NCBI GenBank assembly: GCA_026686845.1 | Contig: JAIVEN010000003.1 | Coordinates: 5,892,501-5,956,500, forward strand | DNA: 64,000 nucleotides | Origin: Adenanthera pavonina | Lineage: Eukaryota > Streptophyta > Magnoliopsida > Fabales > Fabaceae | Direction of reading: 5' to 3' | Shown here: positions 45,816 through 55,956 of the stretch, in pieces | Numbering within the stretch: the first letter of the stretch is position 1 | Layout of the letters: each line of letters starts with the position of its first letter | Position numbers and translations under genes: made by a program | Notes under the pieces: model-generated | Database searches by the model: none | The model's input: the letters and a program-made list of their open reading frames with translations, nothing else | What the model was told of the DNA's origin: nothing

Positions 45816-46797
45816 GCTCCACCAAACTTACTGATGTTGTATCCTTCTTCTCATATTCATTACTGCCAACTACCCATCTCTTGGTGACTTTTAGACTATC
45901 TGCATAGCATTGTCTTGCTACCCTTTGATCAGCCTTTATTATAATTATGTCCCCGGTCACCGAGGGAAACTTCATCGTGAGATGCAGAGTGGAAACCATG
46001 GCGCCGAGTTCGTTTAACGCAGGTCGACCTATCAAGATATTGTAAGAAGTTACTGCATCGATAATAAGGTACCTGACCATAATAGTTTTAGATCCGAGAT
46101 CTCCTCGGAAAGTGGTCAACAGCTCCACATATCCTCAGGTATGAACCTGCTCTCCCGCAAAGCCGACCAACGGATCACGATAAGGCTTGATCATTTCCTC
46201 AGGTATCCCGAGCTTCTGGAAGGTAGCATAATACAATATATCAGCCGAGCTCCCTTGGTCTATCAATGTCTTTCTAACCACGTAATTGGCCACCTCCACC
46301 GAAATCACCATAGGGTCATCCTGATTAGGATCGACTCCTTCAAAATCCTCATCCGAAAAGGTGATGGAACAAGAACTCCGGGGTGCTCGGCGTGTCGTCG
46401 CATTTACTGCCCGAATGGCCCTCAAGTGTCTTCTCCTGGACGAGCTGGTTGCTCCTCCTCCGGCAAACCCTCCTGCTATAGTGTTGATAACCCCTCTTAT
46501 TCTGTTTCCTTCCCTGTTTCGGGTGTCGTCTGGCTGTCTTCTTTCCTTGTTCGGTTGCCGATATTCTTCCTGAGCTCGGATCTGACCTCCTCCACGGCCT
46601 CGCCCATTATAGGAGGGTCGACTTCCGTGTCCCCTCTGTACGAAGTTGCCGAGATGCCCGGCTTGGATTAGCTCCTCAATCTTGTCCCGTAATGTCCAAC
46701 ACTCCTCCGTGGTATGACCATAATTGCGATGGTACCTGTAATGCTTTGACTGGTCTACCGTTTCCGGGGGGTGTCCTGGAGCTGGGAGCCGTATCAA
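45712..46797 (-). pseudogene. Tat gag C-terminus and protease
   Basis: Two stretches in one frame split by a stop at 46,135. The first holds a knuckle-like YHRNYGHTTEEC (first Cys changed to Tyr), an RG-rich region and the protease site TLIDQGSSADIL; the second has YNILIGRPALNELGA, the usual C-terminal flank of Tat protease, and runs to 45,712 where the frame is lost. DQGSS in place of a plain D-S/T-G is a variant I know from this lineage. Confidence 0.85.
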
Positions 46798-46947
46798 TTC
46801 GGTATTGCAGGCTTCATCCAGAATTCGAGCACGGTTAGTGTTTAGTGGAGTATAAAAGTCATACTTCGGCCCCCGAGCAATACCCTCTCTTTTAAACTTC
46901 CCCTTCTCTAACGTCGGCCTCAGACTTCCTCGGTTGCTTGAGTCCGT

Positions 46948-47838
46948 TCACCTATCCAGATCAGTCCTGACCTTATTCCTAAACTTCGACACCTCCTCCA
47001 TTTGTATATATCCGGCCGCACGATTTCGAAGCTCATCCATGTCGGAAGGTGGTTTTCGACATAGGTGGTCGGTAAACGGCCCCGGCTTGAGAGCCATCAG
47101 TATCGTATGTATTGCTACTTCAGGGTTTGGATCCCGGATCTTTACCGAGATTGATGAGAAACGCTCCATGAAACTCCTTAAGGACTCATCCTTCTCCTGT
47201 CGCAAGTTGACCAACGCAGCCGAGGTAAGTTGGTGAGGTCGGCTGGTAGCGTACTGCGCGTTGAATTTATTGACTAAGGTTTCAAAGCAATCGATAGATC
47301 GTGATGGGAGCCGGGTATATCAACTCAGAGCTGCTCCTTTCAAGGACATAGGGAAGACCCTACACAAAACTGCATCCTCATTCGTGAACAGATTCACCTG
47401 CGTAACATACGCATCCACATGCTCATCCGGATCAGTAGTACCGTCATATCTTTCTAAGTTTAAACCCTTCCAACCTTTTGGCAACGGCATCTCCATGATG
47501 CCATCAACGAACGGATGTCTCCGAGCAGCCTGCTTATCCTCTCGCCAATTGTCAATGTTTGTCTCTGAATGGTGTGTTTCCTCCCGTCGGCTTCCCTCCT
47601 GATGTGACCGCTGAGTATCCCTGTTTGTATTCCCTCGTTCCCTTCCTCGAGTAAGAGATGTACCTTCATGATAGCGTTCTTGTTCCAACTGCCTATTTCT
47701 TTCACGCATCTCCTCATTCTCCTTTCTTAATACCTCCATCTCCTCTCGCATTGCCCGAATGACAGGGTGGTCTTCCAAAGAAGGCCTGTCTTCAGAGCGT
47801 CGTTCTCCCGCACCCGCAATGCTCCTGGTTCGTACCAT
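46948..47838 (-). pseudogene. Tat gag, N-terminal and capsid part
   Basis: First true ATG at 47,838 (MVRTRSIAGAGERR); the longer open frame from 47,889 has no ATG and overlaps the primer site. A charged coiled coil (MREEMEVLRKENEEMRERN) is followed by the retrotransposon-gag domain (GWKGLNLERYDGTTDPDEHV, then NLRQEKDESLRSFMERF). Stops fall at 47,320 and 46,948, both in the same frame as the rest. Gag forms the particle in which the RNA is copied. Confidence 0.88.
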
Positions 47839-47870
47839 GATTCTTGGTGGTGGTGGGATAGTTTTGCTTG

Positions 47871-47888
47871 GCCCCACGTTGGGCGCCA
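47871..47888 (-). other. Primer-binding site of the Tat element
   Basis: On the minus strand TGGCGCCCAACGTGGGGC begins three bases inside the 5' LTR. A TGGCGCC start directly after the LTR is typical of plant Ty3 elements, where a tRNA 3' end primes minus-strand DNA. Which tRNA cannot be decided by eye. Confidence 0.75.
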
Positions 47889-47891
47889 AAA

Positions 47892-48411
47892 TGTTCCTTC
47901 AAAAAGACCGAGAAATTATTCCACCCTCAGTATGCAGTGCCCCTGACATTTACACTTATCTTTTTTCCTTTTATTGACCATCTCCCGACCGTTAAGATTC
48001 AACCGTCTTCTCCCTGTAATCCATAATTTATCGGGATATTTCATAAATTACCATTATGGAGTATCACGCTCTTTCAGCATGATCCCTGATTTTTCGCCCT
48101 GCAGTTATGATTCCGTAACTGTTATGGCCTCATAACCACTACTCCTAGCCGGGTGTTTTTGGGACAATACAATTTTCATGAATAAACTCGTAGTCGGCCA
48201 TATGGCCGAGGTGTTGTTCAGTCGGACGACCATCTAGCCATACGATTACTCGGCCTTATCATCAGATAACCGATGTATTACCTGGTTCATTACGCTTAAA
48301 CTCGGCCACCGAATTATAGCTTGGTGTATATGAGCCCGGAAAGTGAGGCCTCAAAGGGGCGTACATCCACCTCAGACTTGTAACCTCGGCATGCTCATTT
48401 CGGCATGTACA
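47892..48411 (-). repeat. 5' LTR of the Tat element
   Basis: 520 bp, gapless match to the other LTR with about 18 substitutions. Read on the minus strand it starts TGTACATGCC and ends GGAACA. Confidence 0.95.
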
Positions 48412-50378
48412 GGTTATTTATTTTAGTTACTTGAACGAGCCTTCCTAAATTTCCAAGTTCTAGCAATTATCATTTTCACGGATCCATCCATCATTTTTTT
48501 TTGCTAATAATGGGATGGGAGAGAAAAAGCCTGAAATTTTATAACAGCCATGTAGATGTAGGTTGCTTAACGTATGCAATGTTTCTTCCACACAAAGTTA
48601 TAATCAGGGGCAACAGATAATGTACAGCTTTGAATGTATGGCTGTATCTGGAAATGGGAGCAGCGCCAATCACTTTGAATTGTTTCAAAGCAACATCCAT
48701 CCATCTTATTCACATTTTTCTCTGATATATATATATATATATATTTCATTTCTTTCTCCGTATACAATCAAACGGTATTAATATATAAAACATTATTAGT
48801 AGTATATATATGAAGAAAATATGGAGCGCACCGATTTCGAAGGTTTGAGTGTGAGACAGAGTGGCGAGGGTACTTGTCTTATAGGAACCAGAAAAGAAAT
48901 TATTTAGTGCATATTTCGATAAGAATAAAAAAGTGATTTTATGATTCATAAGTAATTATGTGTTGGAGTTTTTAAATGAAAATAACTTTTTAATAAGTAT
49001 TTATACCTTAAATAAGTACTTAGGAAAGAAATTGATTTTTTTTTACTTATAATAATAAGTTATTCTCCATAGTCACTTATTTTATTATTATTTTTTATAC
49101 AATAATCACTTAAACTCCAATATTTAAATATATTTCTTTTCTTAAAATTATTTATGGGATAAAAATATTTAAATACAAATTACTTTTGATATAATTGAAT
49201 AAGTATTTATTCTCAACTTCAATTCTCCCTCGTTTCCGTATTAAAGTGATATTTTAAATGGTAAATTGCTGATTCAAAATATAGGATTTTAAATGAATTT
49301 TTTTATTTTATTTATATTTTTAATTTTTTTACTTTTTATTTATAATTTTATAATAATAAAGAATGATATATTTAATAAGAATAAAATAAAAATATTAATA
49401 TTTTTTACATCTATTTTATATAAAAATAATTTTTTAATATATATATAATTAATATAAAGTAACTTATCCTTAATAGCATAGGAGCATTTTCCAATTTAAA
49501 AGTTTGCAAATTACTCGTACTGCTTACTTAGCACAGCAGAACATGCAGGTGGGGGACATGTTTCTGGAGCTTTGATAGAGATTGCTGCTTCCAATTATCG
49601 TCGGACTTCCGACATGACATGCATATATCTTTTGCTAATTTACTGTTCATAAGATTTTTTATATTAATTGCAGATATATTAAAAAATTATTATTTAATCT
49701 AAAATTAATCCAAAAAGTATTAATATTTTTATTTTATTTTTATTAAATATTTTATTTTATTACTATTATAGAATTATAAATAAGGAGTAAAATGAAAATT
49801 GAAGACACAGATAAAAATGGAAAGAAAAATATCCTACACATTATATTTTGAACAAAAAATTTATTATATAAAACATCCTATAATATAGATAAGAGGGAAT
49901 AGTATACTACAATAAAATACTCCTACTACTCTTATTAACATTATGACACTGTGCATTAAAAAAACTCGTGCAATCATTATTAAACATAAATAATTACTAT
50001 TAAAATTGTACTACTAGTAATCAGGAGGACTATAAAATTCTTAACTTATATACAGAATGGGTTTAATATGATCTGCAGAATAAAATAAAATAACAAATAT
50101 TTTATAAATGGAAAATTACTCTCATTTTTATTATTAAAAATATAACAAAAAAAAATTGATATATAATAATTATAAGAATACAATAAATATTGTAGCATAT
50201 AACTTTTATCTATTAAAATCGTCGGCCTTGTTAGCTGATATCAAAATATTACAAGTTCCATCAAGGAAGCTTTGAAACGGATGACACATTAAAACAATGC
50301 ACACACCCTCGTTCGGAATCTCCATGAGAGAAATTTGTTGTTTAATCAATGTTTTGTCTTCTACTTTTTTTCACTTTT
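48412..50378. other. AT-rich intergenic DNA
   Basis: Holds a (TA)n tract at about 48,725-48,744 and long AT-rich text. Short inverted stretches around 48,900-49,200 could be an old MITE. No gene seen. Confidence 0.45.
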
Positions 50379-50449
50379 TTTTTTTAATGAAGAGAAATAC
50401 CATTACTTAAAAAAGCAACACTCCACAAAAAAAAGGAGTGTTTAGTGCC

Positions 50450-50947
50450 CACTCCTATCAAAATCCAGCTCCCCAGTCAAAAACTAAGGGGGTTGGGAAT
50501 AAGTACAAAAAGAATGATGTATGGAATTGACAACAGAGGAGGCCAATTTCCTAGCACAATCGTTGGCCTTTCTGTTAGTATAGTTAATGAAAACCTTCCA
50601 ATCTTTGTTGAGAGAATTTCGAGCTTCATGAATAAGCTCTTCGTACGGGTGGTTGCAGCACTCCCATCTGGACAAGCAATTAACAACTTCAACATTGTCA
50701 GAGAAAACCTCAATACACTTGTAGGCAAGGCTCTAGCAATGTCTGAGACCTTCCAGAAGAGAGCAAATCTCTGCGATTAATGGGGGAACACTTTCGAGGC
50801 TAAAATTGTAACTCAAGACCTAGCAGCCATTACTGTCTCTAATGAGAACCCCACAGCCACGAATGTCACGTTTTATGGCCGAGCCACTGCAGTCTAAGCG
50901 GACATATCCATGTGGTGGAGGGTGCCATGTGGAATGGTTAATGATGT
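50450..50947 (-). pseudogene. LINE RNase H domain
   Basis: The minus-strand translation reads YVRLDCSGSAIKRDIRGCG, later VEVVNCLSRWECC and NYTNRKANDCARKLAS, the RVT_3-type RNase H that plant LINEs acquired. It is interrupted by stops and follows the poly-C (sense) tract at 50,948-50,967. Confidence 0.75.
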
Positions 50948-50967
50948 GGGGGGGGGGGGGGGGGGGG
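50948..50967. repeat. Run of 20 G
   Basis: An uninterrupted homopolymer inside the LINE, which on the LINE sense strand is poly-C and reads as a proline run. Likely slippage expansion, and its length is prone to sequencing error. Confidence 0.85.
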
Positions 50968-51101
50968 AGTATGAGGTCCCAATAGCTGAAGAAATCTTAT
51001 ATCCTGTTTTGCACGTTGGACTATGGAATGATAAGTGCACGTTGCAGCCGGAATAGCAGAGCTCTCACCTGAGAAGAGAGACTTACATCTATTTGTCCAA
51101 A

Positions 51102-51479
51102 TCATCCAATAGGTATACCCAAAGATGACCTTCCAATCAACATGAGCGAACTGTGGTGACGTGCTGAGAATTTGTGATTCCACTTTAGCCAATCTTCAAG
51201 GTTCATACTCTTAAAATCCTGTTTGAAACGTGGATTTACAACCAAGCTCCAAACTGCAGAAGCATAATGGCAGTCTCGAAGAGCATGCAGAACAGTTTCT
51301 TCTATTTGACACCCTAAAGGACAAGTGTTTTCAGGGGGGAGTTTGCGCTTGGCTCTAAGAGAGGCAGTGTGAAGTCTGTTATGGTAAACAAGCCAGAGGA
51401 AGGATCGGATTTTTTGTGGCACCGGCCATGTCCATAGTTTTTTCCAAAAAGGGTTTTTGTTCCCTCCACTGTCTAGCAT
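51102..51479 (-). pseudogene. LINE zf-RVT region
   Basis: Reads FWKKLWTWPVPQKIRSFLW, then CPLGCQIEETVLHALRDCHYA, with the C-x3-C-x7-H-x3-C arrangement of the zf-RVT domain found at the C-terminus of plant LINE polyproteins. Confidence 0.85.
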
Positions 51480-51485
51480 AAGGAA

Positions 51486-52705
51486 CTAGTCAGCAGATGA
51501 AACTAAGAAATTGCCATCTATAGAGTGCAGCCAAGTGAATTTGTCATTTTCTCTCCTTAAAGGTGGGGCAACATTGTAGAGTCTATCGATAATGTCTTTA
51601 GGCAGCCATCTTGAGAGCAAATGAAGATTCCAAGCTGCGGTGGCTGTAGTGACATCCAAAGCAGAAGCTGTTGGGTTGAAGGAGTCGTCAATATTAAGCA
51701 CATGATTCATGAGAGGTTCCTTAAAAGGCAGCCAGAAGTCCATCCAAAAAAGCGTGTTCATGCCATTACTAATACGCTTACTAAGACCTCCTGTAAAACG
51801 TTGCCATACCTTAGCTATACTTTCGCAAGTATACGAGGACGTCCTCTTTTTGGTTACTATTGGCATAGAGATCTCACCACATCTGTATTTGCTTTTTAAT
51901 ACTCGAACCCACAGAGCTTGGTCGTTGGTCAAGAGATTCCAACAAAGTTTCATGATGAAAGCCATGTTCTGTTTAGCTAGATCTTTAATGCCAAGACCTC
52001 CTGTTTGCTTCCCCTTTGTCACTTCCTGCCAGGATAGCAGATGCATCTTTTTGATATGGCTAGTACTCCCCCATAAGAAGGCTCTACTGGTTTTTTCTCT
52101 ATCGTTAATCACTTTTTTGGGCAAGAGCATCGTCTGCATAAAGTGGGATGGTAACGCTGTTAGACCAGCTTTAAAAAGAGTTGAACATCATACAAGGGTC
52201 AAAAACCCCGTTTTCCAGCCAGCGTGTTTCTTATTGGTTTTTTCCATGATTGGTGAGAAGACGGAAGAGGTGACACGCTCATGTAGGAGAGGAATGCCAA
52301 GATATTTGCCAAGGTTCCCTGAGAGGTTGACACCCATTTTGCTACTGAGGTCAAGGGCTCAAGAGAAGTGAACATTTCTGGAGCTAAAAAGGCGAGTTTT
52401 GAGCAGATTCATCTTTTGTCCTGACATTTCACAGAATGCATTTAGACATCTATTAATAACTTCGACTTGTTGCGAGGAGGTTTCGGCAAAAAGAACTAAA
52501 TCATCTGCGAAGAAAAGATGAGTTAAGAGGAGGCCTTTTGGTAAGAGCTGGATTGGTTTCCAATTCCTGGAGTTCACCACGTGTTCAATGATGTGGCTGA
52601 GCCTCTCCATGCAAATAATAAAGATATAAGGGGAGATAGGGTCCCTTGTCTAATATCTCTTGAAGAGGTAAAGGCTTGAGAAGCTTCACCATTCCATAAA
52701 TGCTC
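51486..52705 (-). pseudogene. LINE reverse transcriptase, C-terminal part
   Basis: Starts near 52,705 with LWNGEA, RDIRQG, then a one-base frameshift into PISPYIFIICMERL, then the catalytic FADDLVLFAE at about 52,510-52,490. After further breaks a 217-codon stretch (52,139-51,486) covers SRAFLWGS and GGLGIKDLAKQNMAFIMKLCW, the conserved region after RT in plant L1-type elements. Confidence 0.85.
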
Positions 52706-52717
52706 TTTTTCACTTTT

Positions 52718-54264
52718 CTTAGGTTATGTGGTTCACAAACACGGAGGAGGGAGAATCATGGACTGGCAGTGGCAGGTTGCCGGCCATCAAGGTCAATGGT
52801 TTCCACTTTAACATTTTGCTTACCCGGCGTAGTGATGGGCCCAGATGGGACTTCATGATGAGCCCAATAAGATAATTCTTAAACTCTGGGCCTTTTCGGT
52901 TACTTGAGTCGGGTCATATCACTTTCAGTAATGTGTGTTATGCCTAGATTTGAATCTCTCTCAATTTTCATAGCCCTAAAAAGAAGTGACGTTTAATGTC
53001 AGCTTCTAGTATATTAGAAGAAGACTTAGAAAAGTTATCGACGTTATTAAAAAGAAGAATAATTCTCTTAAAAAATAAATTTCATGAATTGATTTTTATT
53101 TTGAAAACAAATAATTCAAATTAATGTTCTAGAACTTAAATGTTAAGTTTTATTAATCGCGTTATAATTGAATGTTAAGTATATGGCTAACAATTTGTTT
53201 GGTCATTTTTACGAAACCTGATTTCATTAAAAGGAAAATAGTAAAATGTAGGTGTGCCGGAGGTTATTGTCTCAATAAAATGAATTAATATAAAGAAAAT
53301 TACTGACTTCTTAAACGAGTAAGAACCCAGAGTCTTTTTAGTGTAGTTTCTTTGAATGTGAAGGACATGTAGTTGCCCAGATATATATATATATATATAT
53401 ATATAAAAGAACAGAAATAGCTCCAGGAGCTAAGACTTGACATTGCGAGAGCTATAGTAAGATTCAGACCTCAGAGATTCGTATAAGCAATCAACAATAT
53501 GTTATCTGTGGAATGTTCAGATATCTGTTTTGGCCACAGATTTGAGTCATGCACAGGGACTCATTTGCGCGGGAGCTAATTGAATAGCGGATGATTATAT
53601 TGTAGGTTGAGTTGTGTGTGCCTGTCTCTTGTGTGGCTTCCCCTTTTATAGGTTATGCTCTGAAACGAGTTCCTTGCCATTACTACGTCTACATGCTCTC
53701 TTTGTTCGCTCAATTTCCGTAGTTCCATCCCATGTTCACGTCTCACTTTCATGCTTTCCCGTTAGACCTTTACCACTAGATGCCTTTTGCTTGCGTGCCA
53801 AGAAATATATGTTGATTCAGTTGTATAGGCTCGGTCCATTAACCATTTTACCCACAATTGGCCTAATTCCCAGCCCGATTAGGCTTTAGGCCGAAAACAA
53901 TTACACTTTCTTCTGATCATTTAATGAAATAAAATATTAGTATGTTTTAACATTCAATCATGACAGCCTTTGTTTGTATTTCGAAAAAAATAAAAGAAGA
54001 AGAAGAAGAAGAAAAGTTTGAAGGACCATCGTAAAGTAGTATAAAGGTAATCAAGCGTTTCATAAAAGTAAGTGCTTGAATAATATATTCTCAACAACCC
54101 ATCTACGATTGGGAGAAAAAAGCCATCTTGGAAGCTTCGAGATGCATTATGATGTAATCTTTATTTTAATTTTATAATAACAAAAAAAATCTCTATTTTA
54201 ATTTGGGTAAGCTACAGTTAGAAATGTAATATCACTAAAGTATACCAGTAATAATAGTCGGATG
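52718..54264. other. Intergenic DNA
   Basis: Holds an (AT)n tract at about 53,381-53,404. The 91-codon plus-strand ORF at 53,614-53,889 resembles nothing I know. No gene supported. Confidence 0.45.
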
Positions 54265-54620
54265 CACTACACAAAAAAAAAAGAAATAGTTGGCTTTTTT
54301 TTTTCTTTATTAGCATTTAAAAAATGTTAACTATTTCAAAACCAATAAAAGGGGGTGCTTTGAACATTAGTTGGTGTTCATGGGAAACACTAACTAATGT
54401 ACCATCTTGGTGTCTCACACATAAACACCAGTTTTTTTTTTTTTTGTAAAATGGGCTTTAATCGGTGTTTAAAGTTAAACACAAACTAAAGCCAATATTT
54501 TTTTTTAATCCAACATCCATGTAATCAATATTTTACAGCCTATTCTAACCTGTATTTATAGCCAGTATTCTTTCCCAACCTATATATATAATCAACAAGG
54601 AAGACCAACTTGTATCTAAA
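54265..54620 (+). mobile_element. CACTA transposon terminus
   Basis: Begins CACTACACAAAAAAAA, the usual end of plant CACTA (CMC/EnSpm) elements, followed by subterminal repeats in both orientations (GGTGTTCATG, AACACTAACTAATG, AAACACCAG, CGGTGTTTAAAG). I did not find the matching TAGTG end, so this is a fragment or the other end has decayed. The right limit is approximate. Confidence 0.55.
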
Positions 54621-55956
54621 CTATATACACACACACATACATATACCAATACTAAGAAAATTGGACTGATTATTGGACCGGATGGATATTGGTTTAAAGT
54701 CTAATGGTTTGATCGGGGTTGAATCGGGATTAAATAAATTAATATATTTTAAATAAGATATACTTAAAAACAAAATTAAGCCTCTAAAGTCAAGAAAAAG
54801 GAAGATTTAATTCCAAAAAAAGTAACATCTTTTTTAAGAAAAGGCAATATAAAAAGTACAACTACAAAATAATTGAGTTTTTATTTAAATTCATAATCTT
54901 ATATAGTTACAAATAACTTACTCTATGGTTTTCATCTAAATACATAATACTATCATATATCTATATTAAAGTTATATTGAAAGGATCAAATTTAAAATAA
55001 AATTATAAATACACATCACATAAATTAAAAAAGTGTTCTCAAATAAAAAAAAAGTTAAAGAAATGAAAAAAGAGAATACTAAAAAAAATTAGCATTATTT
55101 TGATAATAAATATTGAACTTTTTATTTATTCTTCTAAGATAAATCTTAATATTACTCTAATTTTAAATTATTTTTATGTATTGAGAGTATCTTTTAAAAT
55201 TAATTTTTTTAAAACAATCTACGCACTCAAATGCTAGTCATAATATATTAATATTCATGCTTACAAATTGGAGTAACATAACTTTTGTCAACTGACTGAC
55301 ATTGCTTGGACACATGTTGATAAGTGATAAGCTGTGGTTCTCATTTTTCCAAGGCTCTGCACAAAACACAAAACAATTGATTGCAGAAGAATTTCCAAGG
55401 TTTGGCTTTTATTTACTTAATCACCTTTCTTTTATTTTCAAAATGATATTCGCCTTCCCTTCTTGATCTTTTTATCTTTCTCCATCTTTGAAACCCACAT
55501 GACATTTTGAGCTTAGATTCCAACAACTCAACGCAAAAAAGCAAACCACATAAAGTCACAAGTCAGAAGTTTTTTCTTCATCTCGGACTTATTATATTTT
55601 ATATATTTTTTATTATTACTTTCTCTATTGTTGAAACCTTCATCTTCATTTTCTTTTTTCACCTATTTCTCTCTCTTAATTCTCATATCTTCTTTATGCG
55701 TGAGCAAATGACGTTCCAGGCTTCATTTTGCTTTATTTTCCCCAATTTTTTTGTGGCTATTGCTGCTATATGAAGAGAAAAACATGATTTGATGTTGGAA
55801 AATTTTCCCATCTCTTTCTTCTTCTTCTTCTTCTTGCTCCTTCGTAAACTCCCCCTTCAATCGGTTCAACCCGGTAATGCACTGGTTTAGCCGGTTGTTG
55901 ACTGATTTTGTATTAGCCCTGTTATCTCTTTATCCTGGGCCAAACTAGATACTCGT
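54621..55956. other. AT-rich intergenic DNA
   Basis: Near 54,660-54,730 there is GGACCGG/GGTTTGATCGGGGTTGAATCGGG text of the kind seen at MITE ends. The 88-codon ORF at 55,507-55,773 is hydrophobic, low-complexity sequence. No gene supported. Confidence 0.4.

Larger units (their letters stand above)
38964..48411 (-). mobile_element. Ty3/gypsy retrotransposon, Tat lineage, 9.4 kb, recent insertion
   Basis: Two 520-bp LTRs, exact target duplication GGTTA (38,959-38,963 and 48,412-48,416), TG...CA ends, primer site and polypurine tract all in place. Gag-pol is on the minus strand, so the right LTR is the 5' LTR. Between integrase and the 3' LTR lies an oppositely oriented gene (plus strand, 39,971-41,924) and a hairpin array. 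That layout, plus a second RNase H domain after RT, fits the Tat lineage (Retand/Grande/RIRE2-like). I count about 18 differences between the LTRs (about 3.5%), mostly transitions. Gag-pol has several in-frame stops and one shift, and the integrase lacks its first catalytic Asp, so this copy is defective. Confidence 0.95.
50379..52705 (-). mobile_element. 5'-truncated LINE (non-LTR retrotransposon), 2.3 kb
   Basis: Minus-strand order: end of reverse transcriptase, zf-RVT region, RNase H, then poly(A) (poly-T on plus at 50,379-50,385). TTTTTCACTTTT occurs at 50,367-50,378 and again at 52,706-52,717, a candidate 12-bp target duplication directly at the tail and the truncation point. The word is low-complexity, so this is supportive, not decisive. 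Coding begins abruptly mid-RT at HLWNGEA, as expected for 5' truncation. Frameshifts and stops make it a dead copy. Confidence 0.85.

Noticed and set aside
46141..46671. 176-codon plus-strand ORF
   Set aside because: It lies exactly opposite the gag/protease frame of the Tat element, whose translation matches known domains; the plus-strand product matches nothing.
47839..47889. Longer gag frame of the Tat element beginning at the LTR edge
   Set aside because: It has no ATG at its start and overlaps the primer-binding site; the first ATG is at 47,838.
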